A stretch of DNA of 64,000 nt from the NCBI GenBank assembly GCA_016464825.1, contig JAEKNQ010000035.1, positions 1 through 64,000 of the forward strand, written 5' to 3'. This DNA comes from Candidatus Dormiibacter inghamiae. Its GTDB lineage: Bacteria > Chloroflexota > Dormibacteria > Dormibacterales > Dormibacteraceae. The notes under the pieces are model-generated. The model was not told the DNA's origin. It saw only the letters and a list, made by a program, of their open reading frames with translations, and searched no databases. Positions 41,906 to 51,164 of this stretch are shown in pieces (positions within the stretch are counted from its first letter, which is position 1; each line of letters starts with the position of its first letter). The translations under genes and the position numbers were made by a program.

Positions 41906-42859
41906 ATGAGCGAAGAAGGAGCCGGCCCCGTGTCAATCCACGACGTCATCAGCCGGACCCAGCTGAACTGGTCGAACGAGCGGGAGCCGATCGTGACGGT
42001 GCAGTCCGGCGCCGAGCTCACCTTAGCAGTCCCTGATGCCTCGGCAGGGCAGATCGGGGCGGGGGCTGGGATCGACGCCGTCACCAATATCGATTTCGAC
42101 AAGGTGAATCCGACCTGCGGACCCATCCACATCGAGGGCGCGCGGCCAGGTGACGTACTGGCGATCGAGATTCTTCGCATGGACATGAGCGCTCACGGTT
42201 GGACCGCAATCTTTCCCGGCTTTGGACTTCTCGCCGACCAGTTCGCAAGTCCTTGGCTGAAGCTCTGGGAGATCGGTGGCGACGGGCGCGCCGCCTTTGG
42301 CGACGGGATCAGCGTTCCCCTCCAGCCATTTTGCGGCGTGATCGGGCTGGCCCCGGCCGAGCCCGGTGTGCACAGCGTCGTGCCTCCGCGGCGTGTCGGC
42401 GGAAACATGGACGTGAAGCAGCTCGGTGTGGGCGCGACCCTCTATCTGCCCGTCGAGGTGGAGGGGGGCCTCCTCGGCATCGGCGACACCCACGCCGCTC
42501 AGGGTGATGGCGAGGTTTGCGGCACCGCGATCGAATCGCCGGCGATGGTGACCGTCCGGCTCAGCCTCCGACCCGACATGGACGTGGATGCTCCGGAGTT
42601 CGATGTGACCCGTCCTCTTGAGCGGCCGGAGGCAGGGATGAGCGGATACCATGCCACCACCGGTGTCGCGCCCGACCTAATGGCCGCGACCCGGCAGGCG
42701 ATCGAGCGCATGATCGTGTACCTTACTCGGAGGTTCCGGCTAGAACCGGAGGAGGCGTACGCCCTGTGCTCGGTGGCGGTCGATCTAAGGATCAGCGAGG
42801 TCGTAGACGCGCCCAACTGGGTCGTCTCGGCTTTCCTGCCCAACGACCTCGTGCGCTAA
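41906..42859 (+). CDS. Acetamidase/formamidase family protein
   Basis: A 317-residue member of the FmdA_AmdA family, zinc enzymes that hydrolyse short amides to the acid and ammonia. Typical parts are PTCGPIHIEGARPGDVLAIEI, PFCGVIGLAPAEPG, PRRVGGNMDVKQLGVGATLYLPVEVEGGLLGIGDTHAAQGDGEVCGTAIE and the C-terminal CSVAVDLRISEVVDAPNW. All these are at the expected positions for a full-length protein. It fits a nitrogen-compound degradation theme shared with the permease, isochorismatase and amidase genes nearby. Confidence 0.93.
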   Translation: MSEEGAGPVSIHDVISRTQLNWSNEREPIVTVQSGAELTLAVPDASAGQIGAGAGIDAVTNIDFDKVNPTCGPIHIEGARPGDVLAIEILRMDMSAHGWTAIFPGFGLLADQFASPWLKLWEIGGDGRAAFGDGISVPLQPFCGVIGLAPAEPGVHSVVPPRRVGGNMDVKQLGVGATLYLPVEVEGGLLGIGDTHAAQGDGEVCGTAIESPAMVTVRLSLRPDMDVDAPEFDVTRPLERPEAGMSGYHATTGVAPDLMAATRQAIERMIVYLTRRFRLEPEEAYALCSVAVDLRISEVVDAPNWVVSAFLPNDLVR

Positions 42860-43068
42860 GCAAATGATTCCCGTACACAGGGGTCGCGGGCCTGCCCCTT
42901 TCATAAGGCCGACATCAGGCCAGGCAGGGGTGCTGCACGGCAGCATCAGGCGATCAGGTACTTCCGGTTTAGCACTGCGCCGTCGAGGGCCGGAAGACGC
43001 TGTCCAGCGAGCGCCGAACCACGGACTCGGCCCTCTGAAGGGGATCGTCCGCACAGTGCGCTCCTGTA

Positions 43069-44040
43069 CTACGCTGTCTCCTTTTCCTTGACCCACCGTT
43101 CGGCGGGATACTGGTCGATGAACATCTGAGCGATGTCGATGCGGCGTGTGATCCAGACGTCGCCCGCCTTCTGGCAGTAATCGATGAAGCGGGCTAGCGC
43201 GTCGGCCCGGGCCGCCTGTCCGCTAAAGCGTGGATGGAGCCCGACCGACATCATGCGGTTCAGACCGTCGCTCTCGCGGCGCAGAAAGTCGACGTTCGCC
43301 TTCGCGTACTCGAGAAAGTGTTCGGGGCTTCCATAGCCCTGGGAGAGGACGTAGCGCGCATCGTTCACTACCAGGCCATAGGGCACGACTAGGTGAGGCC
43401 GACCATGCACCTTCGTCCAATAGGGAAGGTCGTCGTTGTAGCAGTCCGAGTCGTACACGAAGCCACCCTCTTCCACAAGCAGCTCCCTGGTATTGACACT
43501 CATCTCTCTGCAGTACCAGCCGACCGGCCGCGTGCCCGTCGTTCGGGCGATCGAGGCGACCGCGCGCCGCATCGCCTCCCGCTCCTCGTCGCGCGTCATC
43601 TCATAGGCGTTCGTCCAGCGGTATCCGTGTCCGGCGACCTCGTCGCCCCGCTGAGCCAATCGCTGCCCCACCTCGGGATTCCGCTCGAAGGCGGCAGCGA
43701 CGCCGAAGAAGGTGACCGGAATTCCGGCGCCGTCGAAGACTCGGAACAGTCGCCAGATCCCCGCCCGGGAACCGTACTCATAGCAGGACTCGAAAGCGAG
43801 GTCCCGCGCGCCCGGGAGATCGACCTGCAGCTCCCACAGGCCATCGTTCTGGCCGTCGCCCATGGCGAAGGACTTCTCGGTGCCCTCCTCGTAGTTGACC
43901 ACGATCTGCACCGCGACCCGATGCCCATCAGGCCATTTGATCGCCGGCGGGCGCGAGCCGTAGCCGACCAGGTCCCGAGGCGGCCCCTCAGTGGGGATGT
44001 CTTCATTGGCGAAAAACTGTCGGTTCAACTGTGTCGGCAT
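43069..44040 (-). CDS. Polysaccharide-deacetylase-fold hydrolase, PuuE allantoinase-like
   Basis: A 323-residue NodB-fold hydrolase. The start (RDLVGYGSRPPAIKWPDGHRVAVQIVVNYEEGTEKS) and the length match the PuuE/uricase-type allantoinase branch rather than cell-wall deacetylases, and no signal peptide is present. Other landmarks are YEYGSRAGIWRLFRVFD, GHGYRWTNAYEMTRDEER, YDSDCYNDDLPYW and SVGLHPRFSGQAARA. Members hydrolyse allantoin or other cyclic amides. No uricase or allantoicase is seen nearby, so the natural substrate may differ. Confidence 0.88.
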   Translation of the reverse strand: MPTQLNRQFFANEDIPTEGPPRDLVGYGSRPPAIKWPDGHRVAVQIVVNYEEGTEKSFAMGDGQNDGLWELQVDLPGARDLAFESCYEYGSRAGIWRLFRVFDGAGIPVTFFGVAAAFERNPEVGQRLAQRGDEVAGHGYRWTNAYEMTRDEEREAMRRAVASIARTTGTRPVGWYCREMSVNTRELLVEEGGFVYDSDCYNDDLPYWTKVHGRPHLVVPYGLVVNDARYVLSQGYGSPEHFLEYAKANVDFLRRESDGLNRMMSVGLHPRFSGQAARADALARFIDYCQKAGDVWITRRIDIAQMFIDQYPAERWVKEKETA

Positions 44041-44119
44041 CTCGGCTCCCTCTTTCGCGAGCTAGTCGCTGACGGTTTCGTCGAAAGGATATCTAGCCGA
44101 CACGGCCCCGGTTGTCTGG

Positions 44120-44611
44120 CTAGGAGGGAAACGGCGCCTCCAGGCTCAGGTCGCAGGCAGACGCGCAAATCAGCCAACGTCCGCCGACCCTTCTGAAGCG
44201 GTGGACGTAGGTTCCGGCGAGGACGATCCGCTCCCGCTCTGAGGAGCCGCCCGTGGCGCCGGCTAGCCGCCGGTCAAGGATGGCGTACAGGTAGCAGTGC
44301 CCAGCTGCCAAATCGCGGTCGGGACCGATCTCTACCCGCGGCGAAAGCAGGTAGTGGAGGGTCATCGGCCCGAGGCCGTCGGAAACTCCGGCGAAGAAGC
44401 TCCGGATCGCGTCGCGTCCTTGATAATGGCCGAAGTCAACCGAGCCGTCCTTGCTCCGCGATGACCACGTCGCATCATCGGTGAACAGGGCGGCCAGGTT
44501 ATCCGGGTCGTAGGCCGCGTCACAAAGTTCTGCATAGCGGAATAGGAGGGCATGGATCTCCCGCTCTGACTCGAGGCGATCGACCCGCTCCTCAAGGGAC
44601 GGCACTGGCAT
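44120..44611 (-). CDS. SnoaL-like (NTF2-fold) protein
   Basis: A 163-residue SnoaL_4-type protein similar in layout to the one at 41384: coil-like start SLEERVDRLESEREIHALLFRYAELCDAAYD, ALFTDDATWSS, GRDAIRSFF and a closing GRWLICASACDLSLEAPF. It is 79 bp downstream of nothing on its own strand and precedes the PuuE-like gene, with which it may form a two-gene minus-strand unit. The function is unassigned. Confidence 0.8.
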   Translation of the reverse strand: MPVPSLEERVDRLESEREIHALLFRYAELCDAAYDPDNLAALFTDDATWSSRSKDGSVDFGHYQGRDAIRSFFAGVSDGLGPMTLHYLLSPRVEIGPDRDLAAGHCYLYAILDRRLAGATGGSSERERIVLAGTYVHRFRRVGGRWLICASACDLSLEAPFPS

Positions 44612-44872
44612 TCCTGATCAAACATACTGGGTGGATTCGGCCGTTCAACCCCTTTGGTCGCGGAGGGATGTTCGAGAAACGGCTGGCGTCTCAGTCCACA
44701 CGAGGAACTCGTCCATCTCCTTGATCAGCATTCGCTCCGCTACTCCGATGGGTGTGATTCTCTCGGGAGGACCGTCGGGCCTCGGTGAGGGACCTTCGGC
44801 TAATTGACAGATGGTTCTCTCATCAACTATGCTTACCTGGCAAATCGTCGCTGGGCTTAATCAGGGGGGCAA

Positions 44873-46360
44873 ATGTCCGAAATATCCGCTGACGTCAGTG
44901 GCTCACGCCTGCAGAAAAATATACTCAGCCTCCCAAACTGCATTGCATTGTCGGCAGCTGTCATGGGCCCCGTTCTCGCGGTTGTCCTGAATGCCCCCGC
45001 CGCTGGACCCTCGACTGGTGCCGCCCTCCCTCTCGCCTTTCTCATAGCGCTGATCGTGATCCTCTTCGTCGGAAACACCGTGATCCAGTTCGCGCGGGTT
45101 CTACCTTCGGCCGGCTCCTTTTACACCTACGCATCACAGGGTCTCGGCGGGGGAGCCGGCTTCTTCACCGGATGGATCTTTTTCGGCGCTTACACGCTGC
45201 TCGGCCCCGGCCTGTTTGGGGCGGTCGCGGCCTTCGCCCAGGACTACGTCAAGAACACATTCCACGCCGACCTGCCGTGGTGGATCTTCGCGTTCATCTT
45301 CATGGCCGCGGTGCTGCTGCTCTCGGTTCGCAGCGTCAAGGCCTCAGTCCAGCTCGACCTCACGCTGCTGACTGTCGAGGTACTGGTCTTCCTCCTGCTC
45401 GCCACGATCGCCATCGCCAAGGCCGGTGACGGTAACACGCTTTCCGCCTTCTCGCCCGCCGCCGCCGCCGGGGGCGTCTCGGGCGTCGGTCTCGGCGTCG
45501 TCTTCGGCATTCTCTCCTTCATCGGGTTCGACGCTGCGGCGGTTCTTGGCGAAGAGTCGCGCAACCCGCGTCGGCTGATCCCCCTTGCTGTCGGCGGCTC
45601 GATCGTGGTTGTCGGCATCTTCTACGTCTACGTGATGTACGGCCTCACCGCCGGCTACCACCTGAACGACGCACAGTCGCTCGCGGCTTTCAACAAGGAC
45701 GCGACTCCGTTCGTAACCTTGGCTCGTCGCGATGCTCCCTGGCTCGAGCAGCTGGTCGACCTCTGCGCCATCGCCGGGCTGTTCTCTGCGTTCCTCGCGC
45801 TCCAGAACACGACAGTCCGGGTCCTCTTCTCAATGGGCCGTGAGGGTGCGCTCCCGGCCGTGCTGGGCAAGGTTCACCCCAAGTTCCACTCACCCTACAT
45901 CGCTATCTATGTGCTGACCGCGGTGACCGTGATCGGCGGACTGGCCGGTGGCGCCTGGCTCGGCCCCGGTCCGACCGGCCTTTACGGTTTCACCGGTGCG
46001 GTGGGGACGGTTGGTGTCATCCTCGTTTACATCTTGTGCAACGTCGCCCTCATCCGCTACTTTGGTAACCGGCCCAACCGGAACCTCTTCCTTCACGTGA
46101 TCGCCCCCATCCTCGGGACTCTGGGGCTTATCTACCCGCTGTGGTCCACCGTCGCCCCCGGTCAGGCTTATCCGTACAACCTGGTGCCGTACATCGTCGG
46201 ACTGTACCTGGTGGTGGGGATCGGCGCCTACTTCTACCTGCGCCAGCGCGCGCCGGAGAAGCTGGGGGCCTTCGGTTCGGTGGTTGCCGACGAGCCGATC
46301 ACGAAAGCTGAGGAGGGAGGCATGTTCGACGACCGGTCCGCGCATACTCATGTCACCTAA
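44873..46360 (+). CDS. APC-superfamily amino acid/amine permease
   Basis: A 495-residue membrane protein with 12 hydrophobic segments. APC features include the NCIALSAAVMGPVLAVVLNAPAAGP first helix region, VLPSAGSFYTYASQGLGGGAGF in helix 3, and GFDAAAVLGEESRNPRRLIPLAVGGS in helix 6-7. Such carriers import amino acids, amines or nitrogen bases. A 261-bp promoter region precedes it. The isochorismatase-type gene follows 3 bp later, so uptake and first hydrolysis are probably co-expressed. Confidence 0.93.
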   Translation: MSEISADVSGSRLQKNILSLPNCIALSAAVMGPVLAVVLNAPAAGPSTGAALPLAFLIALIVILFVGNTVIQFARVLPSAGSFYTYASQGLGGGAGFFTGWIFFGAYTLLGPGLFGAVAAFAQDYVKNTFHADLPWWIFAFIFMAAVLLLSVRSVKASVQLDLTLLTVEVLVFLLLATIAIAKAGDGNTLSAFSPAAAAGGVSGVGLGVVFGILSFIGFDAAAVLGEESRNPRRLIPLAVGGSIVVVGIFYVYVMYGLTAGYHLNDAQSLAAFNKDATPFVTLARRDAPWLEQLVDLCAIAGLFSAFLALQNTTVRVLFSMGREGALPAVLGKVHPKFHSPYIAIYVLTAVTVIGGLAGGAWLGPGPTGLYGFTGAVGTVGVILVYILCNVALIRYFGNRPNRNLFLHVIAPILGTLGLIYPLWSTVAPGQAYPYNLVPYIVGLYLVVGIGAYFYLRQRAPEKLGAFGSVVADEPITKAEEGGMFDDRSAHTHVT

Positions 46361-46363
46361 GGG

Positions 46364-47086
46364 ATGGTGGAGGTCGACGGGAAGCAGGTCTTCTCGACCC
46401 TAGACGAACTCGTTGATCCGGCATACACGGCGCTGGTGATCGTCGACATGCAGCGCGACTTCTGCAGCGCGGGATTCAGCTTCGCGCAGCAGGGAATCGA
46501 CATCTCGATGTACCCCCCGATGGTGCCCAGGCTGGCACGCCTGGTCGATGGGGCCAGGACGGCCGGCATCCCGGTCATCTACATCATGATGACTCGCTTG
46601 CCGGACTCCAAGATCGAATCCCCGGCGCAGCTTCGCTTCACGATGCGCCTTCACTTCGCCACTCGTGGGCCGCTCAAGCCGCTCCAGTACACCATGGAGG
46701 GCAGCGAAGGCCAGCAGATCATCCCCGAGCTGAGCCCGAAGCCGGGGGACCTGGTCGTCCGCAAATTCCGCTCGAGTGGGTTCTGGGGCACCAACCTCGA
46801 CATGCTGCTTCGCAGCAACGCGATCAAGAGCATAGTCGTCACTGGGGCGACGACTGAGGGCTGTGTCGAGTCCACCGCACGCGACGGGCTCTTCAACGAC
46901 TACTACGTCATAGTTCCCGAGGACTGCGTCGCCAGCGACGATCCGGCTCAGCACAAGGCCTCGCTCCTGCTGATGCGTCACCGCTTCGATGTTGTCCAGT
47001 CAGAGGAGATCCTCGACCTGTGGGCGCCAGCCGTCGCAGGCCGCCACGGCACTGCCAACCGCAGCACCGCCAGCCGCGCCGGCTGA
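46364..47086 (+). CDS. Isochorismatase-family cysteine hydrolase
   Basis: A 240-residue cysteine hydrolase. The catalytic triad is recognisable as Asp in VIVDMQRDF (about residue 29), Lys in VVRKFRSSGFWGTNLDMLLR (about 128) and Cys in GATTEGCVESTARDG (about 166), with the cis-peptide motif VTGATTEGC. Relatives cleave ureidoacrylate (RutB), N-carbamoylsarcosine, biuret or nicotinamide. It is coupled to the permease gene. A substrate with a carbamoyl or amide group is likely. The last 20 residues are low-complexity. Confidence 0.92.
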   Translation: MVEVDGKQVFSTLDELVDPAYTALVIVDMQRDFCSAGFSFAQQGIDISMYPPMVPRLARLVDGARTAGIPVIYIMMTRLPDSKIESPAQLRFTMRLHFATRGPLKPLQYTMEGSEGQQIIPELSPKPGDLVVRKFRSSGFWGTNLDMLLRSNAIKSIVVTGATTEGCVESTARDGLFNDYYVIVPEDCVASDDPAQHKASLLLMRHRFDVVQSEEILDLWAPAVAGRHGTANRSTASRAG

Positions 47087-47144
47087 GCGGCACACCGCCC
47101 GCGTAGTCCCCGCCCGTCGAACTGAAGTGCAGGACGTCACGCCC

Positions 47145-47894
47145 ATGGAAAGACTAGTGAACAAGACGGCGATCATCACCGGCGCCGCTCGCGGGATTGG
47201 CCGAGCGATTGCCGAAGCCTTCGTAAGCGAAGGTGCGGACGTGGCGGTCGCTGACCTTGCGCCGGAGAATGCAGTGGGGGAGCTGCTCGGAACCCTCCGA
47301 TCCGGAGGACGCCGGGCGTTGTATGTCAGGACCGACGTGTCCCAGGAGGCCGATGTTCGGGCCATGGTGGAACGGGTGGTCGGCGAGCTCGGCCGGGTAG
47401 ACATCCTCGTTAACGACGCCGGGATCTTCTCCCAGGTCTTTCTTCATGAGATGACCGCCGAGCAGTGGGACAAGGTCATTAGTGTGAATCTCCGGAGTGT
47501 CTTTCTCTGCACTCGCTACGTGCTCCCCCAGATGCTCGAGCGCGGCAGCGGCAAGATCATCAACGTCGGCTCGCAGCTCGGCCAGATCGGCGGCCAAGAG
47601 ATGGTCCACTACAGCGCCAGCAAGGGGGGCGTGATCGCGTTCACCAAGGCCCTGGCGCGCGAGGTTTCGGCCAAGGGAGTGCACGTCAACGCCATCGCGC
47701 CGGGTCCAATCCTCACGGACATGATGGCCGAGGAGACCGATGAGTGGAAGGACAAGAAGCTTTCCGAGCTGCCCATCGGTCGCTTCGGACAGGCCTACGA
47801 GGTGGCGCCTACCGCCGTCTTCCTGGCCTCCGACGACTCCAGCTACTACGTCGGCCAGACATTGGGACCAAACGGTGGAGATGTGATGCTATGA
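47145..47894 (+). CDS. Short-chain dehydrogenase/reductase (SDR)
   Basis: A 249-residue classical SDR. It has TGAARGIG (NAD(P) loop, about residues 12-19), NDAGIF, the catalytic Ser/Tyr/Lys (NVGSQ, YSASK about residues 153-157) and the ending GPNGGDVML, where the usual DGG is changed. ATG at 47145 gives the normal family start; upstream reading is non-homologous. It lies 58 bp after the hydrolase gene and 64 bp before a second SDR gene. Confidence 0.9.
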   Translation: MERLVNKTAIITGAARGIGRAIAEAFVSEGADVAVADLAPENAVGELLGTLRSGGRRALYVRTDVSQEADVRAMVERVVGELGRVDILVNDAGIFSQVFLHEMTAEQWDKVISVNLRSVFLCTRYVLPQMLERGSGKIINVGSQLGQIGGQEMVHYSASKGGVIAFTKALAREVSAKGVHVNAIAPGPILTDMMAEETDEWKDKKLSELPIGRFGQAYEVAPTAVFLASDDSSYYVGQTLGPNGGDVML

Positions 47895-47958
47895 GCGGCG
47901 GTGGACAACTCCGAGCCCGGTCTTCCCCTCACGCCCCACTCTGAAAAGGAGGCTCCGC

Positions 47959-48735
47959 ATGTGTGATCTCACCGGCCGGGTAGCCATCATCAGCGGCGCC
48001 GCCTCTGGTATCGGCGCAGCCACCGCCCGAACGTTCGCACGAGCCGGAGCGGACGTGGTCCTGGGCTGGTTTCCGGGCGACCCTCACGACGTGGAGCAGG
48101 TGCGTGACAGCGTGGCAGCGGCTGGGCGCCAGGTGGTCGTCCATGAGTTGGACGTGTCCTCGACCGCCTCGGTCGACGCCTTCGCGCGGAGCGCGATCGA
48201 TAGCTTTGGACGCATCGACGTGGTGGTTGCGAACGCCGGCATCGCGCGCACGGTGCCCTCGCTCGAGCTCACCGATCAGGCCTGGAACCAGGTGGTCGAA
48301 GTGAACCTGCTCGGCGTCTGGCGCTGCTTTCGGGCCGCCCTGCCCTACATGCAGGAGGCGGGCTACGGGCGACTCTTGGCGACCTCCTCGGTCGCAGGCA
48401 CCGTGCAGTGCTGGACTGAGCACGCCCATTACACCGCAGCCAAGGCCGGGATCGTCGGCTTGGTGAGAAGCCTCGCGATCGAGTTTGGGAAGCATGGGAT
48501 CACTGTTAATGTGGTCGCCCCGGGGGTCATTGAATCGCCCCAGTCCCTTGATCCGATCAATTCGCTGGGCGCGGAGGGCGTAGCGGCGGCGGGAAGGGGT
48601 AGTCCCGTGGGCAGAGTGGGGAGACCGGAGGACATCGCGTCGCTCTACCTCTACCTGGCCAGCGAGGCGGCGAGTTTCATGAACGGCCAGCTCCTGGTAA
48701 TGGACGGAGGACGCTCGCTCGTGGTCTCGGACTGA
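47959..48735 (+). CDS. Short-chain dehydrogenase/reductase (SDR)
   Basis: A 258-residue classical SDR with cofactor loop SGAASGIG (about residues 12-19), NAGIAR, catalytic Tyr/Lys in YTAAK (about 155-159) after TSSVAG, and VMDGGRSL at the end. It is preceded by AAAGGAGG. It is only moderately similar to the preceding SDR, so the two probably act on different intermediates or stereoisomers. The aminotransferase gene follows after 2 bp. Confidence 0.9.
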   Translation: MCDLTGRVAIISGAASGIGAATARTFARAGADVVLGWFPGDPHDVEQVRDSVAAAGRQVVVHELDVSSTASVDAFARSAIDSFGRIDVVVANAGIARTVPSLELTDQAWNQVVEVNLLGVWRCFRAALPYMQEAGYGRLLATSSVAGTVQCWTEHAHYTAAKAGIVGLVRSLAIEFGKHGITVNVVAPGVIESPQSLDPINSLGAEGVAAAGRGSPVGRVGRPEDIASLYLYLASEAASFMNGQLLVMDGGRSLVVSD

Positions 48736-48737
48736 AG

Positions 48738-49934
48738 GTGCCATCCACGCTGAGTGAGAGGGCCCGCCTCTTGCGTCCTTCGGCGACAATCGCTACAGAC
48801 GCCCGAGCGAAGGCGCTCGCGGCCTCAGGGGTGGACGTGGTCAACCTTACCGCGGGTGAACCGGACTTCGACACCATGCCGGCTGCCCGGAGCGGCGGAC
48901 TTGAGGCGATCGAGGCCGGCTTCACCAGGTACACGCCCGTTGCGGGAATCCCAGAGCTCAGGGCTGCCATCGCTGAGAAGCTGTTGCGCGACAACGGCAT
49001 CTCCTGTGAGCCCGAACAGATAGTGGTCTCCAACGGGGCCAAACAGTCCATCTACAACGCCTTGATGGTCCTGGTCGACCCTGGTGACGAGGTCATCATG
49101 CCCTCACCCTGCTGGGTGAGCTACCCAGAGATCGTGAGCCTGGCGGGCGGTGTTCCCGTCCTGGTCGACACCAGTTCCAATGGGTACCGACTGAGCGCCG
49201 AGGCGGTCGCGGCGGCGGTCACCTCCCGCACCAAGGTCGTGATGCTCAACAGCCCCAGCAACCCGGTCGGTACCGTTGCCACCGACGCAGAACTGCGCGA
49301 GTTGGTGGCGCTTTGCGTGGCGCGGGACCTGTACGTGATCAGCGATGAGATCTACGAAAAGCTGGTCTACGGCAGCGCCGAGTTCGTGAGCATCGCCTCG
49401 CTCGGCGAGGAGATCCAGCGTCTGACGATCACCGTCAACGGCTTTTCCAAGGCCTACGCAATGACCGGTTGGCGCATGGGCTATGCGGCGGCCGAGCCTC
49501 AAATCGTGGCGGCAATGACGAACCTGCAAAGTCAGTGCACCTCCGGAGCCTCCTCCATCAGTCAGCGTGCGGCTCTGGCCGCATTGAACGGAGACCAGGC
49601 GCCGTTGGAGTCCATGCGCCAGCAGTTCGACCGCCGACGCCAGCTCGTACTGCAGCGGCTTTCTGCCATGCCCGGGGTTGTGATCGAAGCGGTTCCAGAG
49701 GGCGCCTTCTACATATTCCCTCGTGTGAGCGACATTTACGGACGGATGGCAAGTGGCAATCGGTCAAGCGGCTCGGTAGGCTTTGCCGACTTCCTCTTGG
49801 AGGCCGCCCGAGTCGCCGTCGTGCCCGGTCTGCCCTTCGGCTCCGACGATCACATCCGAGTCTCGTACGCCAGCTCGCTGGAGCGGTTGGCCGAGGGCAT
49901 GAACCGGATCGAGTCGGTTGTCCGCTCCCTCTGA
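48738..49934 (+). CDS. Class I aminotransferase (aspartate-aminotransferase fold)
   Basis: A 398-residue PLP-dependent aminotransferase of fold type I. Key parts are NLTAGEPDFDTMPAA, the PLP-phosphate region SNGAKQSIYNAL, NSPSNPVGT (Asn), VISDEIYEKLVY (Asp/Tyr) and the PLP Lys in VNGFSKAYAMTGWRMGY (about residue 239). The C-terminal Arg for substrate carboxylate is in HIRVSYASS. It begins at GTG just after the SDR stop. It closes the plus operon that starts with the APC permease, and a hairpin follows. Confidence 0.93.
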   Translation: MPSTLSERARLLRPSATIATDARAKALAASGVDVVNLTAGEPDFDTMPAARSGGLEAIEAGFTRYTPVAGIPELRAAIAEKLLRDNGISCEPEQIVVSNGAKQSIYNALMVLVDPGDEVIMPSPCWVSYPEIVSLAGGVPVLVDTSSNGYRLSAEAVAAAVTSRTKVVMLNSPSNPVGTVATDAELRELVALCVARDLYVISDEIYEKLVYGSAEFVSIASLGEEIQRLTITVNGFSKAYAMTGWRMGYAAAEPQIVAAMTNLQSQCTSGASSISQRAALAALNGDQAPLESMRQQFDRRRQLVLQRLSAMPGVVIEAVPEGAFYIFPRVSDIYGRMASGNRSSGSVGFADFLLEAARVAVVPGLPFGSDDHIRVSYASSLERLAEGMNRIESVVRSL

Positions 49935-49944
49935 CTTGCCAGCA

Positions 49945-49970
49945 GAGGGGGCGAAAGTCTCCGCCCTCTC
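49945..49970 (+). terminator. Hairpin after the aminotransferase gene
   Basis: GAGGGGGCG (49945-49953) pairs with CGCCCTCTC (49962-49970) over 9 bp with one G-T pair and an 8-base loop, starting 11 bp after the stop. No T-run follows, so it is a possible weak terminator at the end of the APC-SDR-aminotransferase operon. The gap to 50175 shows no gene. Confidence 0.45.
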
Positions 49971-50175
49971 GCATGCATCAGCCGCGCATCGTCCTCGGTC
50001 GACTCAGAGAGCAGAATGGCAGTACCACCGGTGCTCTGCCGATTCAGACGCCGACGAGATCTCGATCGCGATGACCATTCGCGTTACGGCACTCGAGTCG
50101 AATCAATGAATCCTCGCTACGGTCGGTTCAGTCCAGCGCAGCATTCCAAGCACCTTTTGGAGGAGAGTTGAGGCC

Positions 50176-51150
50176 ATGTGTGGACCAAGCCTTTTGAATG
50201 AAGATCAGCGGCAGAAGATTGCCGCCTATCACGCCACGCTGAATCAGGTCTCGAAGAGCCCCTTCGGCCCCGAGGATGAAATCGGGATGCTCAATCTCAT
50301 GGACGAGAGCTCGCGTCGGCAGGCGATGCGCGAAGCCGACGCTGGCAAGCCCTTCGACCTGGCCGTGGACTTCTTCGTGGGCATGCCGCTGTGGGACGAT
50401 TTCAACGATCCTGGCTTTCAGATCTGGCTGACGCATACTCCGGCGGGCACCGTGGTCGATAACCCGACGTCCCTGTCCGCAGAGCTGAACGAAAGGGTGA
50501 GCTACACGGGTGACGCGATCTCGATGTACACGCACTGCGGGCCTCACGTAGACACGCTCACTCACTTCGGTTATCACGGCAGCATCTTCAACGGTTTCAA
50601 CACCAGAGAGCATCTGGGCAGCCGCCATTGGCACCGCGCAGGCGCCGACAAGCAGCCCCCGGTGATAGCACGAGGGGTCATGATCGACGCGGCGGCGGCG
50701 GCCGGAATCGAGATGCTGCCAGAGAGCCATGCGATCGGTGAGAAGGACCTGCTTGCTGCACTCAAGCGGCAGAAGACCGAGCTTCGGCCGGGAGATGTGG
50801 TCCTGATCCGGACCGGACGGATGAGCGTCTGGCCGGATCAGCGCCGGTTCGTGCCCAGGTCTCCGGGTATCAATCGAGAGGGGGCGGAGTTCCTGGCCAG
50901 GGCGGGAGCCATGTACGTCGGGGCCGACAACGGTGGCGTGGAGCACACTCCTTCGGTCGATCCGGAGAACTGGTTGCCGGTCCACACCTATCTGCTGGCG
51001 GAAGCCGGAATTCCTCTGCTCGAGATGGCTTACCTCGAGGATCTGTCCCACGAGGGAATCTACGAGTTCGCCTTCATGGGCGCCTGCCTCAAGATCCGAG
51101 GTGCCACCGGCAGCCCGATGCGGCCGATCGCAATGCCGCTGAAGTCCTAA
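50176..51150 (+). CDS. Cyclase-family (kynurenine-formamidase-like) metal hydrolase
   Basis: A 324-residue member of the cyclase family (PF04199), which includes kynurenine formamidase and isatin hydrolase. The metal-binding motif is CGPHVDTLTHFGYHG, a form of HxGTHxDxPxH. LRPGDVVLIRTGRM and YVGADNGGVEHTPS are further family marks. It starts with ATG after GGAGAG, and the GNAT gene follows 15 bp later. Hydrolysis of a cyclic or N-formyl amide is likely. Length is larger than bacterial KynB (about 210) but typical of the long branch. Confidence 0.9.
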   Translation: MCGPSLLNEDQRQKIAAYHATLNQVSKSPFGPEDEIGMLNLMDESSRRQAMREADAGKPFDLAVDFFVGMPLWDDFNDPGFQIWLTHTPAGTVVDNPTSLSAELNERVSYTGDAISMYTHCGPHVDTLTHFGYHGSIFNGFNTREHLGSRHWHRAGADKQPPVIARGVMIDAAAAAGIEMLPESHAIGEKDLLAALKRQKTELRPGDVVLIRTGRMSVWPDQRRFVPRSPGINREGAEFLARAGAMYVGADNGGVEHTPSVDPENWLPVHTYLLAEAGIPLLEMAYLEDLSHEGIYEFAFMGACLKIRGATGSPMRPIAMPLKS

Positions 51151-51164
51151 GAGCTGCGACCGGG